A DNA stretch of 64,000 bases, from positions 40,992-104,991 of the forward strand of contig DATAUD010000025.1 in assembly GCA_036268455.1 (NCBI GenBank), given 5' to 3'. Under the pieces are notes generated by a model, which made no database searches, was not told the origin of the DNA, and was given only the letters and a program-made list of their open reading frames with translations. The position numbers and the translations under genes were made by a program. Positions 9,008 to 18,054 of this stretch are shown piece by piece; position 1 is the stretch's first letter; each line of letters starts with the position of its first letter. The DNA comes from DATAUD01 sp036268455 (GTDB lineage: Bacteria > Verrucomicrobiota > Verrucomicrobiia > Limisphaerales > Palsa-1400).

Positions 9008-10380
9008 TGGCCCGCTGGCAAACCGTAAACGTCCTTCACACCAGCGCCAGTGGCCGGCGGCTTTGGCAGCTTACGCCCAACGCTGAGAAATTCTCGATCC
9101 AGGGCGACAAGACCCTTTTGCTCAACGAAGCAGTTCCCTCGGGGATGGCGGGCAAGGATTGGCAGACCCTTTTTCGGCAAAAGCTCAACATCGCGTGGCT
9201 TCCGGCCGAAAAGGTATTTCTGCGCGTGGTGCATTTGCCGCCATCCGACCCCGCGGAAATCGAGCAGATGATCGAACTTCAAATGGAGAAGCTCTCGCCG
9301 CTGCCTGTGGCGCAGATGGTCTGGAGTTTCTATTTGCTGCCGCGACCCGTGGACAAGCCCGAAGCGCTGCAACAAGTGATTGTCATCATCGCAGGGCGGG
9401 CGGGTGTGGAGGAATTCCTTGGGGAACTGGAGAGCGAGGGGTATTTGGCTGACCGGCTGGAAACGCCAGGTTTGGACAAACTTTTGGCGGCAAACATTCA
9501 AGAGGAGGGCGTGTGGGTTTTTGCCGGGGATGAAAATGAACCGGTATTGGTTGCATGGTGGTATGGGGGGCAGTTGCAAAATCTGACGCTTGTTTCGCTG
9601 CCGCCCGGGCCGGAACGCGGGCCGCAACTGAGAACGCAGATCGAACAGATGGCGTGGGCGGGAGAATTGGAAGGGTGGCTGACGGTGGCGCCGAAGATTC
9701 AATTGGTGGCGGGACTGGCGGAAGCGCGGTTTTGGGAGGCGGTTTTTAAAGACGGAGCGGAGCCGTTGGAGATTCAAGCCACGGCGCCGGGGACGCATTT
9801 GGCGGCGTTGAGCGCGAAACGTTGCGCGGAAGATTCCGGCAAGACGAATCTTTTGCCGCGGGAATTTTCGACGCGCTACCGCCAGCAATTCGTGGATGGA
9901 TTGTGGATGGGAGGGCTGGTGGGGCTATTGAGCGCGTATATCATCGGTGTGCTGATTTACTTCGGCGCGCTATATGTGCTGAAGCTGAAGTACAACACGG
10001 TCAAAGGAGAACTGGCGAGCATCAGCGGCAGTTACACCAATGCGCTGAAAGACGCGGAGGAGATCAAGATTCTGGAGGACCGCCAGGAGCTGCAGTACAA
10101 GGCGCTGGATTGCTGGAAGGCAGTTGCCGAAAACGTCCCTGACAGCATTACTTTGCAGAACATTTATTTTCAGCGCGGAAGACTTGATCTTCACGGCACC
10201 GCTGTGACGGAAAACGCGGATGAAGTGGGCAAGTTTAATGAAGACCTGCGACGCATCCCCAATCCGATGCAACCGGATCAGCTACTGTTTTCGGATATCA
10301 CGCCTCCAACGATGAGCAGCCGCGGGGCGTCAACGGAGTGGCGGTTTAGTTGCACATTAAAGGGGGCGGAGAGTGAATAA
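9007..10380 (+). CDS. GspL / PilM-PilN-like inner-membrane assembly protein
   Basis: 457 residues. The N-terminal part (1-280) is a cytoplasmic actin-like PilM/GspL-type fold with the typical early block VFLRVVHLPPSDPAEIEQMIELQ split around the membrane-proximal ExE region; a single membrane helix follows at about 300-325; the C-terminal periplasmic part (330-457) resembles PilN, with a coiled-coil segment and a ferredoxin-like tail. This arrangement is GspL-like, or a PilM-PilN fusion. It would link the ATPase to the periplasmic parts of the machine. It overlaps the ATPase gene by one base and the next gene by eight, so the block is translated as a unit. Family assignment rests on architecture and neighbours. 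Confidence 0.75.
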   Translation: MARWQTVNVLHTSASGRRLWQLTPNAEKFSIQGDKTLLLNEAVPSGMAGKDWQTLFRQKLNIAWLPAEKVFLRVVHLPPSDPAEIEQMIELQMEKLSPLPVAQMVWSFYLLPRPVDKPEALQQVIVIIAGRAGVEEFLGELESEGYLADRLETPGLDKLLAANIQEEGVWVFAGDENEPVLVAWWYGGQLQNLTLVSLPPGPERGPQLRTQIEQMAWAGELEGWLTVAPKIQLVAGLAEARFWEAVFKDGAEPLEIQATAPGTHLAALSAKRCAEDSGKTNLLPREFSTRYRQQFVDGLWMGGLVGLLSAYIIGVLIYFGALYVLKLKYNTVKGELASISGSYTNALKDAEEIKILEDRQELQYKALDCWKAVAENVPDSITLQNIYFQRGRLDLHGTAVTENADEVGKFNEDLRRIPNPMQPDQLLFSDITPPTMSSRGASTEWRFSCTLKGAESE

Positions 10381-11176
10381 TTTCCTGGACCAGCTCAATT
10401 TAACGCCCGCGGAACGGCGCATTGTGGTGGGAATCGTGCTGGTGGTGATTGTCGTCCTGAATTTGTTGTTCGTGTGGCCGCATTTTGGCGAGTGGGGTAA
10501 AATCCGGTTGGACCTCCAAAGGATGCGCGGCAATATTGAAAGCTACAATCGTGAGATTTTGCTGGATACCAATCCCACCAATGGTTTGCAAAAGCAACTG
10601 GCCAAATTAGTGCATCAGGAAGGCACCGGAGTGCTGGACAACCAAATCCAGTTGCAGAAAACGATTGCCACCCAGGCGCGGCGCACCGGCGTGGATGTCT
10701 CCTCGTATAATCCCGGCGGCCAGCGCCCGCAAACGAACGAGTTCTTCGAGGAGGAATCCATCAAAATAACTGTTGACAGCCAGGAGCCGCAATTGGTCAA
10801 TTTCTTATACAACATCGGCGGCGACCCGGCGATGATCCGTGTGAGTGAACTTGATTTAAGTCCGGCGGATCAAAACCGGTATCGACTCAGGGGCCAAATC
10901 ACTTTGACCGCCAATTACACCAAGAAACCGCAGTCGGCAGCGCCACCCGCCGCCAAAAAAATACCGGGCGCAAATAATCCCAAAGGCCCGCCGGGTATGG
11001 CGCCGGCGCCGAAACCAGCGCCGCAATTTTCCAAGCCGGGGATGGGAGGATTGCCGGCGCAGCGTGGATTGCCATTGCCCCGCCAGCACGGACCGCCGGG
11101 CCTGCGTGGACCGCCTGGCCCCAATTCCGGTCCAAGAACTCCATTTTCGCCCATGAAAAGAACAAATGGGCAATAA
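10373..11176 (+). CDS. GspM/PilO-like protein with collagen-like tail
   Basis: 267 residues starting at GTG 10373, overlapping the gspL-like gene. One N-terminal membrane helix (about 17-36), a coiled-coil region (40-90), a ferredoxin-like periplasmic domain (90-180) as in PilO/GspM, then a disordered tail (185-267) very rich in Pro, Gly and Ala, with repeated GPPG and GLRGPPGP blocks. The tail is not a usual feature of PilO or GspM. The role inferred from position is to bridge the inner-membrane platform and the secretin. The next gene begins 3 bases after the stop. Confidence 0.7.
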   Translation: MNNFLDQLNLTPAERRIVVGIVLVVIVVLNLLFVWPHFGEWGKIRLDLQRMRGNIESYNREILLDTNPTNGLQKQLAKLVHQEGTGVLDNQIQLQKTIATQARRTGVDVSSYNPGGQRPQTNEFFEEESIKITVDSQEPQLVNFLYNIGGDPAMIRVSELDLSPADQNRYRLRGQITLTANYTKKPQSAAPPAAKKIPGANNPKGPPGMAPAPKPAPQFSKPGMGGLPAQRGLPLPRQHGPPGLRGPPGPNSGPRTPFSPMKRTNGQ

Positions 11177-11179
11177 TTT

Positions 11180-13486
11180 ATGAACCTAAAAAGTCTGATG
11201 CCTTTATTTCTGCTTTCCGCTTTGGCCATGGCCGTTGGCGAGCGGGCGGATTCTCTTCCTGCCGACGGGTGGCAGGTCGCCCAGGTTCAAATTCCACAAC
11301 GACGCATCACAACAAATGGGACTGCAACGCCTGTCCCATCCGCCGCCACGCCTGTCACGCCCGCCTCCACTCCAAGCCGCCGGACCGGCGGCCCGAATAT
11401 CCCCTATACGCCGCGTGTGCCATCTCCCGCGCCGACGGCTGCGCCGCTGGCCCCGCGACCGGCAACACCTCCCGGATTGACCGCTTCGACGAATTCGGCG
11501 CCCGAGAAGGCGGACATCATGTACACATTTCCCGCAATTCCGGTGGAACAGCTTTTGGATATTTACGCCGACCTTGTTGGAAGAACGCTTCTCCGCTCCA
11601 GCGCCGGCCCCGCGGCCATTACGCCAACACAAACAGTCACACTGAAAACAGAAAGCCCGCTGACCAAGAGCGAAGCGATCATTGCGTTGGAAACCATTCT
11701 GGGAATGAACGGCATCACGATTGTGCCTCTTGGAGACAAATTCGCGAAAGTTGTCACCGAGGCGGTGGCAGGGCACGAGGGCGGAATCATCTCGACCAAC
11801 GCGACTGTGCCGGAAGCCGGCAAATTTGTGACGCAAATCGTCCAGGTGAAATATGCCTCCCTGGATGATCTCTCCAAAGTGCTGCAGCCGTTTTCGCGAA
11901 TGCCCGACAGCATTATCGCGCTGCCCAGCACCCAGACTCTCATCCTGCGCGATTACGCGGAAAACGTGAACCGAATGATGGAGATGATTAAAAGAATTGA
12001 CGTGACGTCGCCGCTCATCATCAAACCGAAAATTATTCCGATCAGATACGCGCTGGCCAGCGACATCGCCACAGCGCTCAGCGCATTGGGGGCCAGCGGA
12101 GGAACGTCCGTCGGCAAGAGCAGTTCCGGCGCGAATTTTGGCAGCCGGAGCGGCAACGGGACTTCGGGTTTCGGGGGAACCAGCGGCAATGGTTTTGGCG
12201 GCACTAGCGGGGCCGGCGGCTACCCGGGACAGCCCACAACGATGGGGCAAACCAGCGGCATTGGATCGGCGGCGACCAGCGCGCGGAGCTCGTTCCAGAA
12301 TAACCTGCAGAAAATTGTCAACAACGCCGCCAGCGCCGGGCAATTCCAGCTTTTCGGCCAGACCAAAATCATCGCGGACGAGCGCACCAACTCCCTTCTC
12401 GTTTTCGCGAACGACGAGGATATGAAGATGATCCAGGACATCATCAGCAAACTCGACGTCGTCCTGGCCCAGGTGCTGATCGACGCGATCGTCATGGAAA
12501 TCAACCTGACCGGAACCGAAAGCACGGGCGTCAGTTATTTGGTCCAGCGGCAAAATGCCGGCACCTTTGCGGGCGCGGGCGGGTTGAACAATTTAAGCAG
12601 CGCCGCGAGCGGCTTTTTGACAGGCTCCACAACCACCACCAATGGCACCACAGGCGCCACTTCCACGGCCTCAGGTTCAACCCTGGCCAATCTTCCGGGA
12701 GGCTTTAGTTACTTTGCCAAGTTTGGAAACGACCTTAATGTGGTCCTTGAAGCTGTCGCCGGCGACAGCCGGGTCAATGTTCTTTCCCGTCCCCGCATCC
12801 AGACATCGCACGCCGTGCCTGCCGATTTGTTCATCGGCAATACGGTTCCCTACGTTACGGGGACATACAATTATGGTTACGGCGCGGGGCCAAGTTCCCA
12901 GTACACGCAATTGGAGGTCGGTATTCATTTGCAGGTATTGCCGCTCATCAATCCTGACGGCCTGGTGGTCATGGATATCCAGGCTGATGTCGAGCAACTC
13001 GGGCCCGGGGTGCAGATCGCCGGAGTCGGCAGCGTGCCGACGACCACCAAGCGCGAAGCCGGCGCAAAAGTCGCGGTGCGTGACGGCGAGACGATCATTC
13101 TGGGAGGTTTCATCAGCGACAGCCGCACTGTATCCGATTCCGGCATTCCGTATTTGAAGGACATTCCGGTGCTTGGGAATTTGTTCAAGAGCAGGTCCAC
13201 CCAGGACCTGCGCACGGAGTTGATCATGCTCATGCGTCCGACGGTGCTGCCGACTCCCGCCGCCGCCGCGCTCGTGGCGACCCGCGAACGGAACAAACTC
13301 TCCGGCGTGAAGCAGGCTGAATACGAGATTCGCCAGGAAGAGGAAAAACGCAATGCGCAGATCGAAGAAGAATTAGCCAACGAAGCGGCCAAACGGGCGA
13401 AGGAAGCGGCGAAGCACAAAGGTCATGACCAGAACATTTACACAAACGGCCCGTCCATCAATTCCATTCCGCCGGTGGAAGAATAA
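11180..13486 (+). CDS. GspD/PilQ-type outer-membrane secretin
   Basis: 768 residues. A signal peptide (1-20) is followed by a Pro/Thr/Ala-rich linker (35-110), N-domains (about 110-300), a third N-domain interrupted by a Gly/Ser/Asn-rich insertion (about 308-370), and the secretin core (430-690) with VPTTTKREAGAKVAVRDGE and the C-terminal signature IPYLKDIPVLGNLFKS. A charged helical tail (700-768) rich in Lys, Glu and Ala follows. The protein would form the outer-membrane channel for a type II secretion or type IV pilus-like machine. It is last in the E-L-M-D block; no platform protein (GspF/PilC), pseudopilin or prepilin peptidase is encoded here, so these must lie elsewhere. It converges on bioA with only 9 bp between stops. 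Confidence 0.92.
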   Translation: MNLKSLMPLFLLSALAMAVGERADSLPADGWQVAQVQIPQRRITTNGTATPVPSAATPVTPASTPSRRTGGPNIPYTPRVPSPAPTAAPLAPRPATPPGLTASTNSAPEKADIMYTFPAIPVEQLLDIYADLVGRTLLRSSAGPAAITPTQTVTLKTESPLTKSEAIIALETILGMNGITIVPLGDKFAKVVTEAVAGHEGGIISTNATVPEAGKFVTQIVQVKYASLDDLSKVLQPFSRMPDSIIALPSTQTLILRDYAENVNRMMEMIKRIDVTSPLIIKPKIIPIRYALASDIATALSALGASGGTSVGKSSSGANFGSRSGNGTSGFGGTSGNGFGGTSGAGGYPGQPTTMGQTSGIGSAATSARSSFQNNLQKIVNNAASAGQFQLFGQTKIIADERTNSLLVFANDEDMKMIQDIISKLDVVLAQVLIDAIVMEINLTGTESTGVSYLVQRQNAGTFAGAGGLNNLSSAASGFLTGSTTTTNGTTGATSTASGSTLANLPGGFSYFAKFGNDLNVVLEAVAGDSRVNVLSRPRIQTSHAVPADLFIGNTVPYVTGTYNYGYGAGPSSQYTQLEVGIHLQVLPLINPDGLVVMDIQADVEQLGPGVQIAGVGSVPTTTKREAGAKVAVRDGETIILGGFISDSRTVSDSGIPYLKDIPVLGNLFKSRSTQDLRTELIMLMRPTVLPTPAAAALVATRERNKLSGVKQAEYEIRQEEEKRNAQIEEELANEAAKRAKEAAKHKGHDQNIYTNGPSINSIPPVEE

Positions 13487-13495
13487 GCCGAACGG

Positions 13496-14887
13496 CTACG
13501 TCCCGCAAATTTCCGTCACGCTGTCGCGCAATGCCGAAATCATCCGGCGCGCCTGGGAGGGCGTCGCGCAAAACGGCGGCATGATCACAATCACGTTTCC
13601 AATGGGACGTGTCAGGACGCCGCGGCGCGACATGGCTTCACAGACACGAATGCCAACTTTTTCGCTCAACGGAAAAGCCTGGCGGGTCTTCCAGTTTTTG
13701 ACTAATTCCACACCGGCGATCACTCCGACTTGCCGCACATCGCCGACGTTTGGGAGAGTCCAGAGGGACGACAGAGACTCGGCCAAAACCGTTTCCAATT
13801 GACGCCTGGCGCGCGCGGAGGAGGCGGATTGGAGCAATCCAAGGCTTGCCAGGGAAGCGGCGGCCCCCAGTTGATTGCCCGTGTAACTGTGGCCGTGAAA
13901 GAAAGTCTTAAACTCGTCGTATTCGCCGAGAAATGCGTCGAAAATCTTCCGCGCCGCCAACGTCGCGGCCATCGGCAAATAGCCGCCGGTCATTCCTTTG
14001 GCAAGCGCCATAAGGTCGGGCGTGACGGATTCTTTTTGACAGGCGAACGGCGGACCCGTGCGGCCGAATCCGGTCATCACTTCATCGGCGATCAATAATG
14101 AGCCGTGGGCGCGCGCGATTTCGGCGGCGCGGCGCAGCCATCCCTCGGGCTGAGGGATCATGCCCGCCGCTCCCTGCATCAGAGGCTCAACAACGAGCGC
14201 GGCGTAAGGCTCGCCCATTTTTTTTCGGGCGGCGAACTTGCGCTCCAACTGGCCGGCGCATTCCCAGTCGCATTTGCGGTAAAGCCGGGCGTCCGCGCGC
14301 TCCGGTTTGGCGCGGTTGAATTTGCAACGATAGCAAAATGGGGCGGCCAGAGTGTCACTCTTGAAGAGCAAACCGCTGTAAGCCTTGTGAAAAAGATCAA
14401 TATGCCCAAGGCTCACCGCGCCGACAGTGTCGCCGTGATAGGCTGACTTGAGCGAAAGGAATTTTGGCTTGCGAATGTCCAGGGCGCGGCGGGCGAATTC
14501 ATAAGCCATCTTGAGCGCCGCTTCCATCGCGGTGGAACCGTCGTCGGAAAAAAACACCTTGGTCAGTTCCCGCCGGGCCGATGGATTGGCCATGCGCAGC
14601 AGTTTTTCCGCGAGAAGCGAAGCGGGTTCGTTGGCGAATCCGAGGGAGGAGGAATGCGCTATTTTTCCCAACTGTTTCTTGACAGCGGCGTCGATCACGG
14701 GATTCCGATGGCCGTGGAGGTTGGTCCAGATGGAAGAATTCGCGTCCAGATATTCTTTTCCGGCGGCGTCGCGCAAAATCGCGCCTTTGCCGCCGAGGAT
14801 GACGATGGGTTCGCGTTTGGCCCAATCGCGCATCTGCGTGAATGGATGCCACACGTATTTCCGGTCCAACTGCGAGAGCGAGGACAA
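13496..14887 (-). CDS. bioA: adenosylmethionine-8-amino-7-oxononanoate aminotransferase
   Basis: 463-residue fold-type I PLP aminotransferase converting KAPA to DAPA in biotin synthesis with S-adenosylmethionine as amino donor. The N-terminus has the BioA hallmark WHPFTQM (15-21) and later SAYHGDTVGA; DEVMTGFGRTG holds the PLP-binding Asp; the Schiff-base lysine lies in ALAKGMTGGYLP (near 295). The segment with several cysteines around CYRCKF (near 195) is a normal variant loop. The ATG at 14887 is two bases after the bioF stop. Last gene of a probable seven-gene operon that starts at opgG. Confidence 0.94.
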   Translation of the reverse strand: MSSLSQLDRKYVWHPFTQMRDWAKREPIVILGGKGAILRDAAGKEYLDANSSIWTNLHGHRNPVIDAAVKKQLGKIAHSSSLGFANEPASLLAEKLLRMANPSARRELTKVFFSDDGSTAMEAALKMAYEFARRALDIRKPKFLSLKSAYHGDTVGAVSLGHIDLFHKAYSGLLFKSDTLAAPFCYRCKFNRAKPERADARLYRKCDWECAGQLERKFAARKKMGEPYAALVVEPLMQGAAGMIPQPEGWLRRAAEIARAHGSLLIADEVMTGFGRTGPPFACQKESVTPDLMALAKGMTGGYLPMAATLAARKIFDAFLGEYDEFKTFFHGHSYTGNQLGAAASLASLGLLQSASSARARRQLETVLAESLSSLWTLPNVGDVRQVGVIAGVELVKNWKTRQAFPLSEKVGIRVCEAMSRRGVLTRPIGNVIVIMPPFCATPSQARRMISALRDSVTEICGT

Positions 14888-14889
14888 AA

Positions 14890-16086
14890 TCAGGGGCGTG
14901 ACGCCAGGTTGACTGAGCGCAGGACGGTGAGCAGTTGCTCAATGTCCTCGCGGGTGTGAGCGGCGGTAACTGTCAAGCGCAACCGCGCCTGGCCGCGGGA
15001 GACCGTGGGAAATCGGATTGCCGGAATGAAAACTCCGCGCTCGCGCAACATGGCGGCCAACTGCGCCGCTTTTTGTTCGTCGCCGACCATTATCGGGATG
15101 ATGGCGCTGCCCTTGGATTCGATGTGACGGCAAATCTGGGCCACATTCGCCCAAAGCTGGTTGCGCCGCTTTTCACCGACGTCGCTTTGCGCCAAACGCA
15201 CACCCGCGGCGGCGGCGGCGGCGGCGGCGGGGACGGGCGCGGTTGTGAAAACAAAGGGGCGCGCGCGGTTGATCAGGCAATCGATCAATGGCCGCGACCC
15301 GCAAATATAACCGCCGGACGAGCCAAATGCTTTTCCGAGGGTCCCCATTTGAATTTCAATTCTCGCCGCAACGTCGTTTTCCTCGGCCAGACCGCGTCGC
15401 GATTTTCCGTAGAGGCCGGTGGCGTGGGCCTCATCGACCATCAGCCACGCGCCAAATTTGTCCTTCAACTCGACCATTTCGCGCAAAGGCGCCTGGTCGC
15501 CATCCATCGAATAAATGCTTTCGGAGATGATTAATGTGCGCGGACGGCGATTGGTGGGCGAAAGAGGAGGACTCGCGTGGCGACGGTCCGCCCAACGGAG
15601 GATTTTTGCGAGATCGTTGAGATTGTTGTGGCCAAAAACCCGCAACTTCGCGCCAGAAAGCCTCGCCCCATCGACGATGCAGGCGTGGACCAGCTTATCC
15701 ACCACGACGACGTCATTGCTGTCCAGCAGCGCGCCGATCGTTCCTGTGGCGGCGGCGTAACCGGATGAAAAAGCGAGCGCGGCTTCGGTCTCTTTGAAAG
15801 AGGCCAGCGCCTCTTCCAATTGATGGTGCGGCGCCATTGACCCACAAATCAAACGGGAGGCGCCCGCCCCTGCCCCGAACTTATTGACAGCATCGAGCGC
15901 CGCCGTTTTGAGCGACGGATCGTTCGCCAGACCAAGGTAATCGTTTGAGGAAAAATTGAGAAGCGGCTTGCCGTCGATTTCGATGCGCGGGCCTTGAGCG
16001 GAATCCAGCCGGTGCAATTGCCGGTAAAGTCCCTGCTCCCGGACATCCTTTAATCGAGAACTCAACTCCTCATCGAACGCGCTCAT
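14890..16086 (-). CDS. bioF: 8-amino-7-oxononanoate synthase
   Basis: 398-residue alpha-oxoamine synthase joining pimeloyl-ACP (or CoA) and alanine to give KAPA, the step before BioA. Visible motifs: FSSNDYLGLAND near the start, SGYAAATGTIGALL, VDEAHATGLYG, and the PLP lysine in GTLGKAFGSSGG. I take ATG 16086 (MSAFDEELSS) rather than the upstream in-frame codon at 16125, because the longer form would overlap gluQ and adds residues absent from the family. A polyalanine stretch (near 300) comes from a GCC-repeat tract in the DNA. bioB and bioD are not in the window. Confidence 0.94.
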   Translation of the reverse strand: MSAFDEELSSRLKDVREQGLYRQLHRLDSAQGPRIEIDGKPLLNFSSNDYLGLANDPSLKTAALDAVNKFGAGAGASRLICGSMAPHHQLEEALASFKETEAALAFSSGYAAATGTIGALLDSNDVVVVDKLVHACIVDGARLSGAKLRVFGHNNLNDLAKILRWADRRHASPPLSPTNRRPRTLIISESIYSMDGDQAPLREMVELKDKFGAWLMVDEAHATGLYGKSRRGLAEENDVAARIEIQMGTLGKAFGSSGGYICGSRPLIDCLINRARPFVFTTAPVPAAAAAAAAGVRLAQSDVGEKRRNQLWANVAQICRHIESKGSAIIPIMVGDEQKAAQLAAMLRERGVFIPAIRFPTVSRGQARLRLTVTAAHTREDIEQLLTVLRSVNLASRP

Positions 16087-16096
16087 TTGTCTGACA

Positions 16097-16951
16097 CTAC
16101 ATAATCCGGGAAAATTGGCCAGCAAACGTTTTGTTTGCGCGTATTTCTTCGGGGCTTAATCCCCTCGCCCGGAGCGTTCGCAAGCTGGCGGCATCGTCGC
16201 GTTTGGCAAGCCGTTCTCCGGCGTCGTTCGTGATGAGCGGACAATGATAGAACAACGGCGGTTCAAGTTCCAGGGCGCGATAGAGCAACAGTTGCCGCGC
16301 GGTGGAGAGAAGCAGATCCGCGCCCCGGACGACCTCTGTTACTTTCATCGCGGCGTCGTCCAGCGCCACGGCGAGTTGATACGCGGGCGCGCCGTCATGC
16401 CGCCAAATTACAAAGTCGCCAAAATCCCGGCCGGCGCAAAATCGCCGGCGGCCAAAAGCGCCGTCTTCAAATTCAATTGACTCGCCGTCGGGGACGCGAA
16501 ATCGCCAGCTTGGGCGGCGGGAGTTTCTCGGCTTAATGAGATGGCGGCAGGCGCCGGGATACAGCGGTTCGTCATCGCCGGCGTGTGGCGCAGTTAGGGC
16601 GCGCATTACATCCTGACGCGAGCAATAGCACGGATAGACCAACCCTTTCGACCGAAGGCGCTCAAATCCCGCGCGATAAAATTCGCCCCGCTCGCTCTGC
16701 GAATAGGGAGCGAAGGGTCCGCCGCAATCCGGGCCTTCCTGCCATTGGAAGCCGAACCAGCGCAAATCCTCCAGCATCGCCGCGACAAATTCCGGGCGGG
16801 AGCGGCTACGGTCGAGGTCTTCATTGCGCAGAATTAACGTCCCGCCAGCTTTGATTGACCTTTGCTGGGCCGTCCAGAATGTTCGCGCATGGCCCAGGTG
16901 CAAATATCCGGTCGGGGAGGGCGCCAATCTTCCGCGGTAGGACGGGGCCAT
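16097..16951 (-). CDS. gluQ: glutamyl-Q tRNA(Asp) synthetase
   Basis: 284-residue truncated paralogue of glutamyl-tRNA synthetase lacking the anticodon-binding domain; it attaches glutamate to queuosine in tRNA-Asp. Motifs: the HIGH-like element GYLHLGHAR (17-25), LRNEDLD, a Cys-rich zinc site (YPCYCSRQD and YPGACRH), and a KMSKS-like element LAKRDDA near the C-terminus. The length is typical for GluQ. Four bases separate it from the kinase upstream and ten from bioF, so it is probably in the same transcript. Confidence 0.92.
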   Translation of the reverse strand: MAPSYRGRLAPSPTGYLHLGHARTFWTAQQRSIKAGGTLILRNEDLDRSRSRPEFVAAMLEDLRWFGFQWQEGPDCGGPFAPYSQSERGEFYRAGFERLRSKGLVYPCYCSRQDVMRALTAPHAGDDEPLYPGACRHLIKPRNSRRPSWRFRVPDGESIEFEDGAFGRRRFCAGRDFGDFVIWRHDGAPAYQLAVALDDAAMKVTEVVRGADLLLSTARQLLLYRALELEPPLFYHCPLITNDAGERLAKRDDAASLRTLRARGLSPEEIRANKTFAGQFSRIM

Positions 16952-16955
16952 TTTC

Positions 16956-18041
16956 TCAACGTTGAATGCGGGCGGAGCCGCCTTTCATCACGTGCATGAC
17001 TTCCTCCAGGCCGACTTGAGAGGTATCGCCCCGCGTGGTTTGGAGCAATGCGCCGTGCGCCGCGCCAAAATCGACAATTTCCCCGGGGGCCATTCCCTTG
17101 CTGAAACCGTAGGCGACGCCGCTTGAAAACCCGTCCCCGCCTCCCACGCGGTCTTCAATCTCGAGGTCCTTGAATTGCCGCGCCTCGAAAAATTTTCCGT
17201 CGTGCCAAAGAATCCCGCCCCAATGATTGACAAGCCCGCTTCGGACTTCGCGCAGGGTCGTGCAAACTGCCTGGATATGCGGGTAAGTTTCCACGACGCG
17301 ACCGACCATGCGCTTATACGCTTCAACCGGCAGGTCGCGCAAATCCGCCTTCGCGCCCTCCACCTCGAAGCCGAGGACTTTTTGAAAATCCTCCTCATTG
17401 CCGATCAGCACCTGGACGTGTGGAATGATGCTTTTGGTCACGGCGATGGCTTTTTCGCTGCTCCACAGTTTGCCGCGGTAATTCAGGTCGTAACTCGTCA
17501 CCGTGCCCGCCGCGCGCGCGGCTTGCAATGCCGCCTTCGTCGCCGCCGCGCCGTCGTCGGAAAGGGCCGCCATGATTCCGCCCGTATGGAGCCAGACGGC
17601 GCCTTGTTCGCCGAAGATGGCGTCCCATTTGATTTCGTCCGGCTTCATGCGGCTGATGGATGAATGGCCGCGATCATACATGGTCACGCTCGCGCGGACG
17701 CCGGTGCCGACCTCCGTAAAATTAAGGCCGACGCGGCCGGCGCGCCCCACCCCATCGAATTTTTCCATGAGGACGTTGGAGACATCAAGGCCGACCGCGC
17801 GGGCGTGGTTGAGAATGATGCGGGCGACAGGATTGTCCGGCAGCTTGCTGATGAAGCCGGCGCGCAACCCAAGCCGGGCGCAGGCATACGCCACGTTGAA
17901 TTCGCCGCCTCCGACATCGACTTCGAGGGTTTTGGCAAATTCGATGCGGCCATGACCGGGCGGGGCGAGGCGGACCATGCACTCGCCGAAAGCCAGGAGA
18001 TCAAATTTGCATTTCGAAGCGTCGCGGAGTTTGAGAGCCAT
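16956..18041 (-). CDS. PfkB-family sugar kinase, 2-keto-3-deoxygluconate kinase type
   Basis: 361 residues from ATG 18041 (MALKLRDASK); the longer frame back to 18107 would overlap opgH and is not preferred. The N-terminal signature GGGEFNVAYACARLGL and the C-terminal signature DRVGGGDGFSSG are those of KDG kinases (Asp in GGGD is catalytic). It would phosphorylate 2-keto-3-deoxygluconate or a related sugar acid using ATP. It follows opgH by 13 bases and precedes gluQ by 4. The substrate is inferred from the motif variant only. Confidence 0.82.
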   Translation of the reverse strand: MALKLRDASKCKFDLLAFGECMVRLAPPGHGRIEFAKTLEVDVGGGEFNVAYACARLGLRAGFISKLPDNPVARIILNHARAVGLDVSNVLMEKFDGVGRAGRVGLNFTEVGTGVRASVTMYDRGHSSISRMKPDEIKWDAIFGEQGAVWLHTGGIMAALSDDGAAATKAALQAARAAGTVTSYDLNYRGKLWSSEKAIAVTKSIIPHVQVLIGNEEDFQKVLGFEVEGAKADLRDLPVEAYKRMVGRVVETYPHIQAVCTTLREVRSGLVNHWGGILWHDGKFFEARQFKDLEIEDRVGGGDGFSSGVAYGFSKGMAPGEIVDFGAAHGALLQTTRGDTSQVGLEEVMHVMKGGSARIQR

Positions 18042-18054
18042 AAAATTTCGATTT

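Noticed and set aside
11204..12553. 449-codon minus-strand frame inside the secretin gene
   Set aside because: Shadow of the clear secretin frame; composition is Arg/Gly-rich and has no motif.
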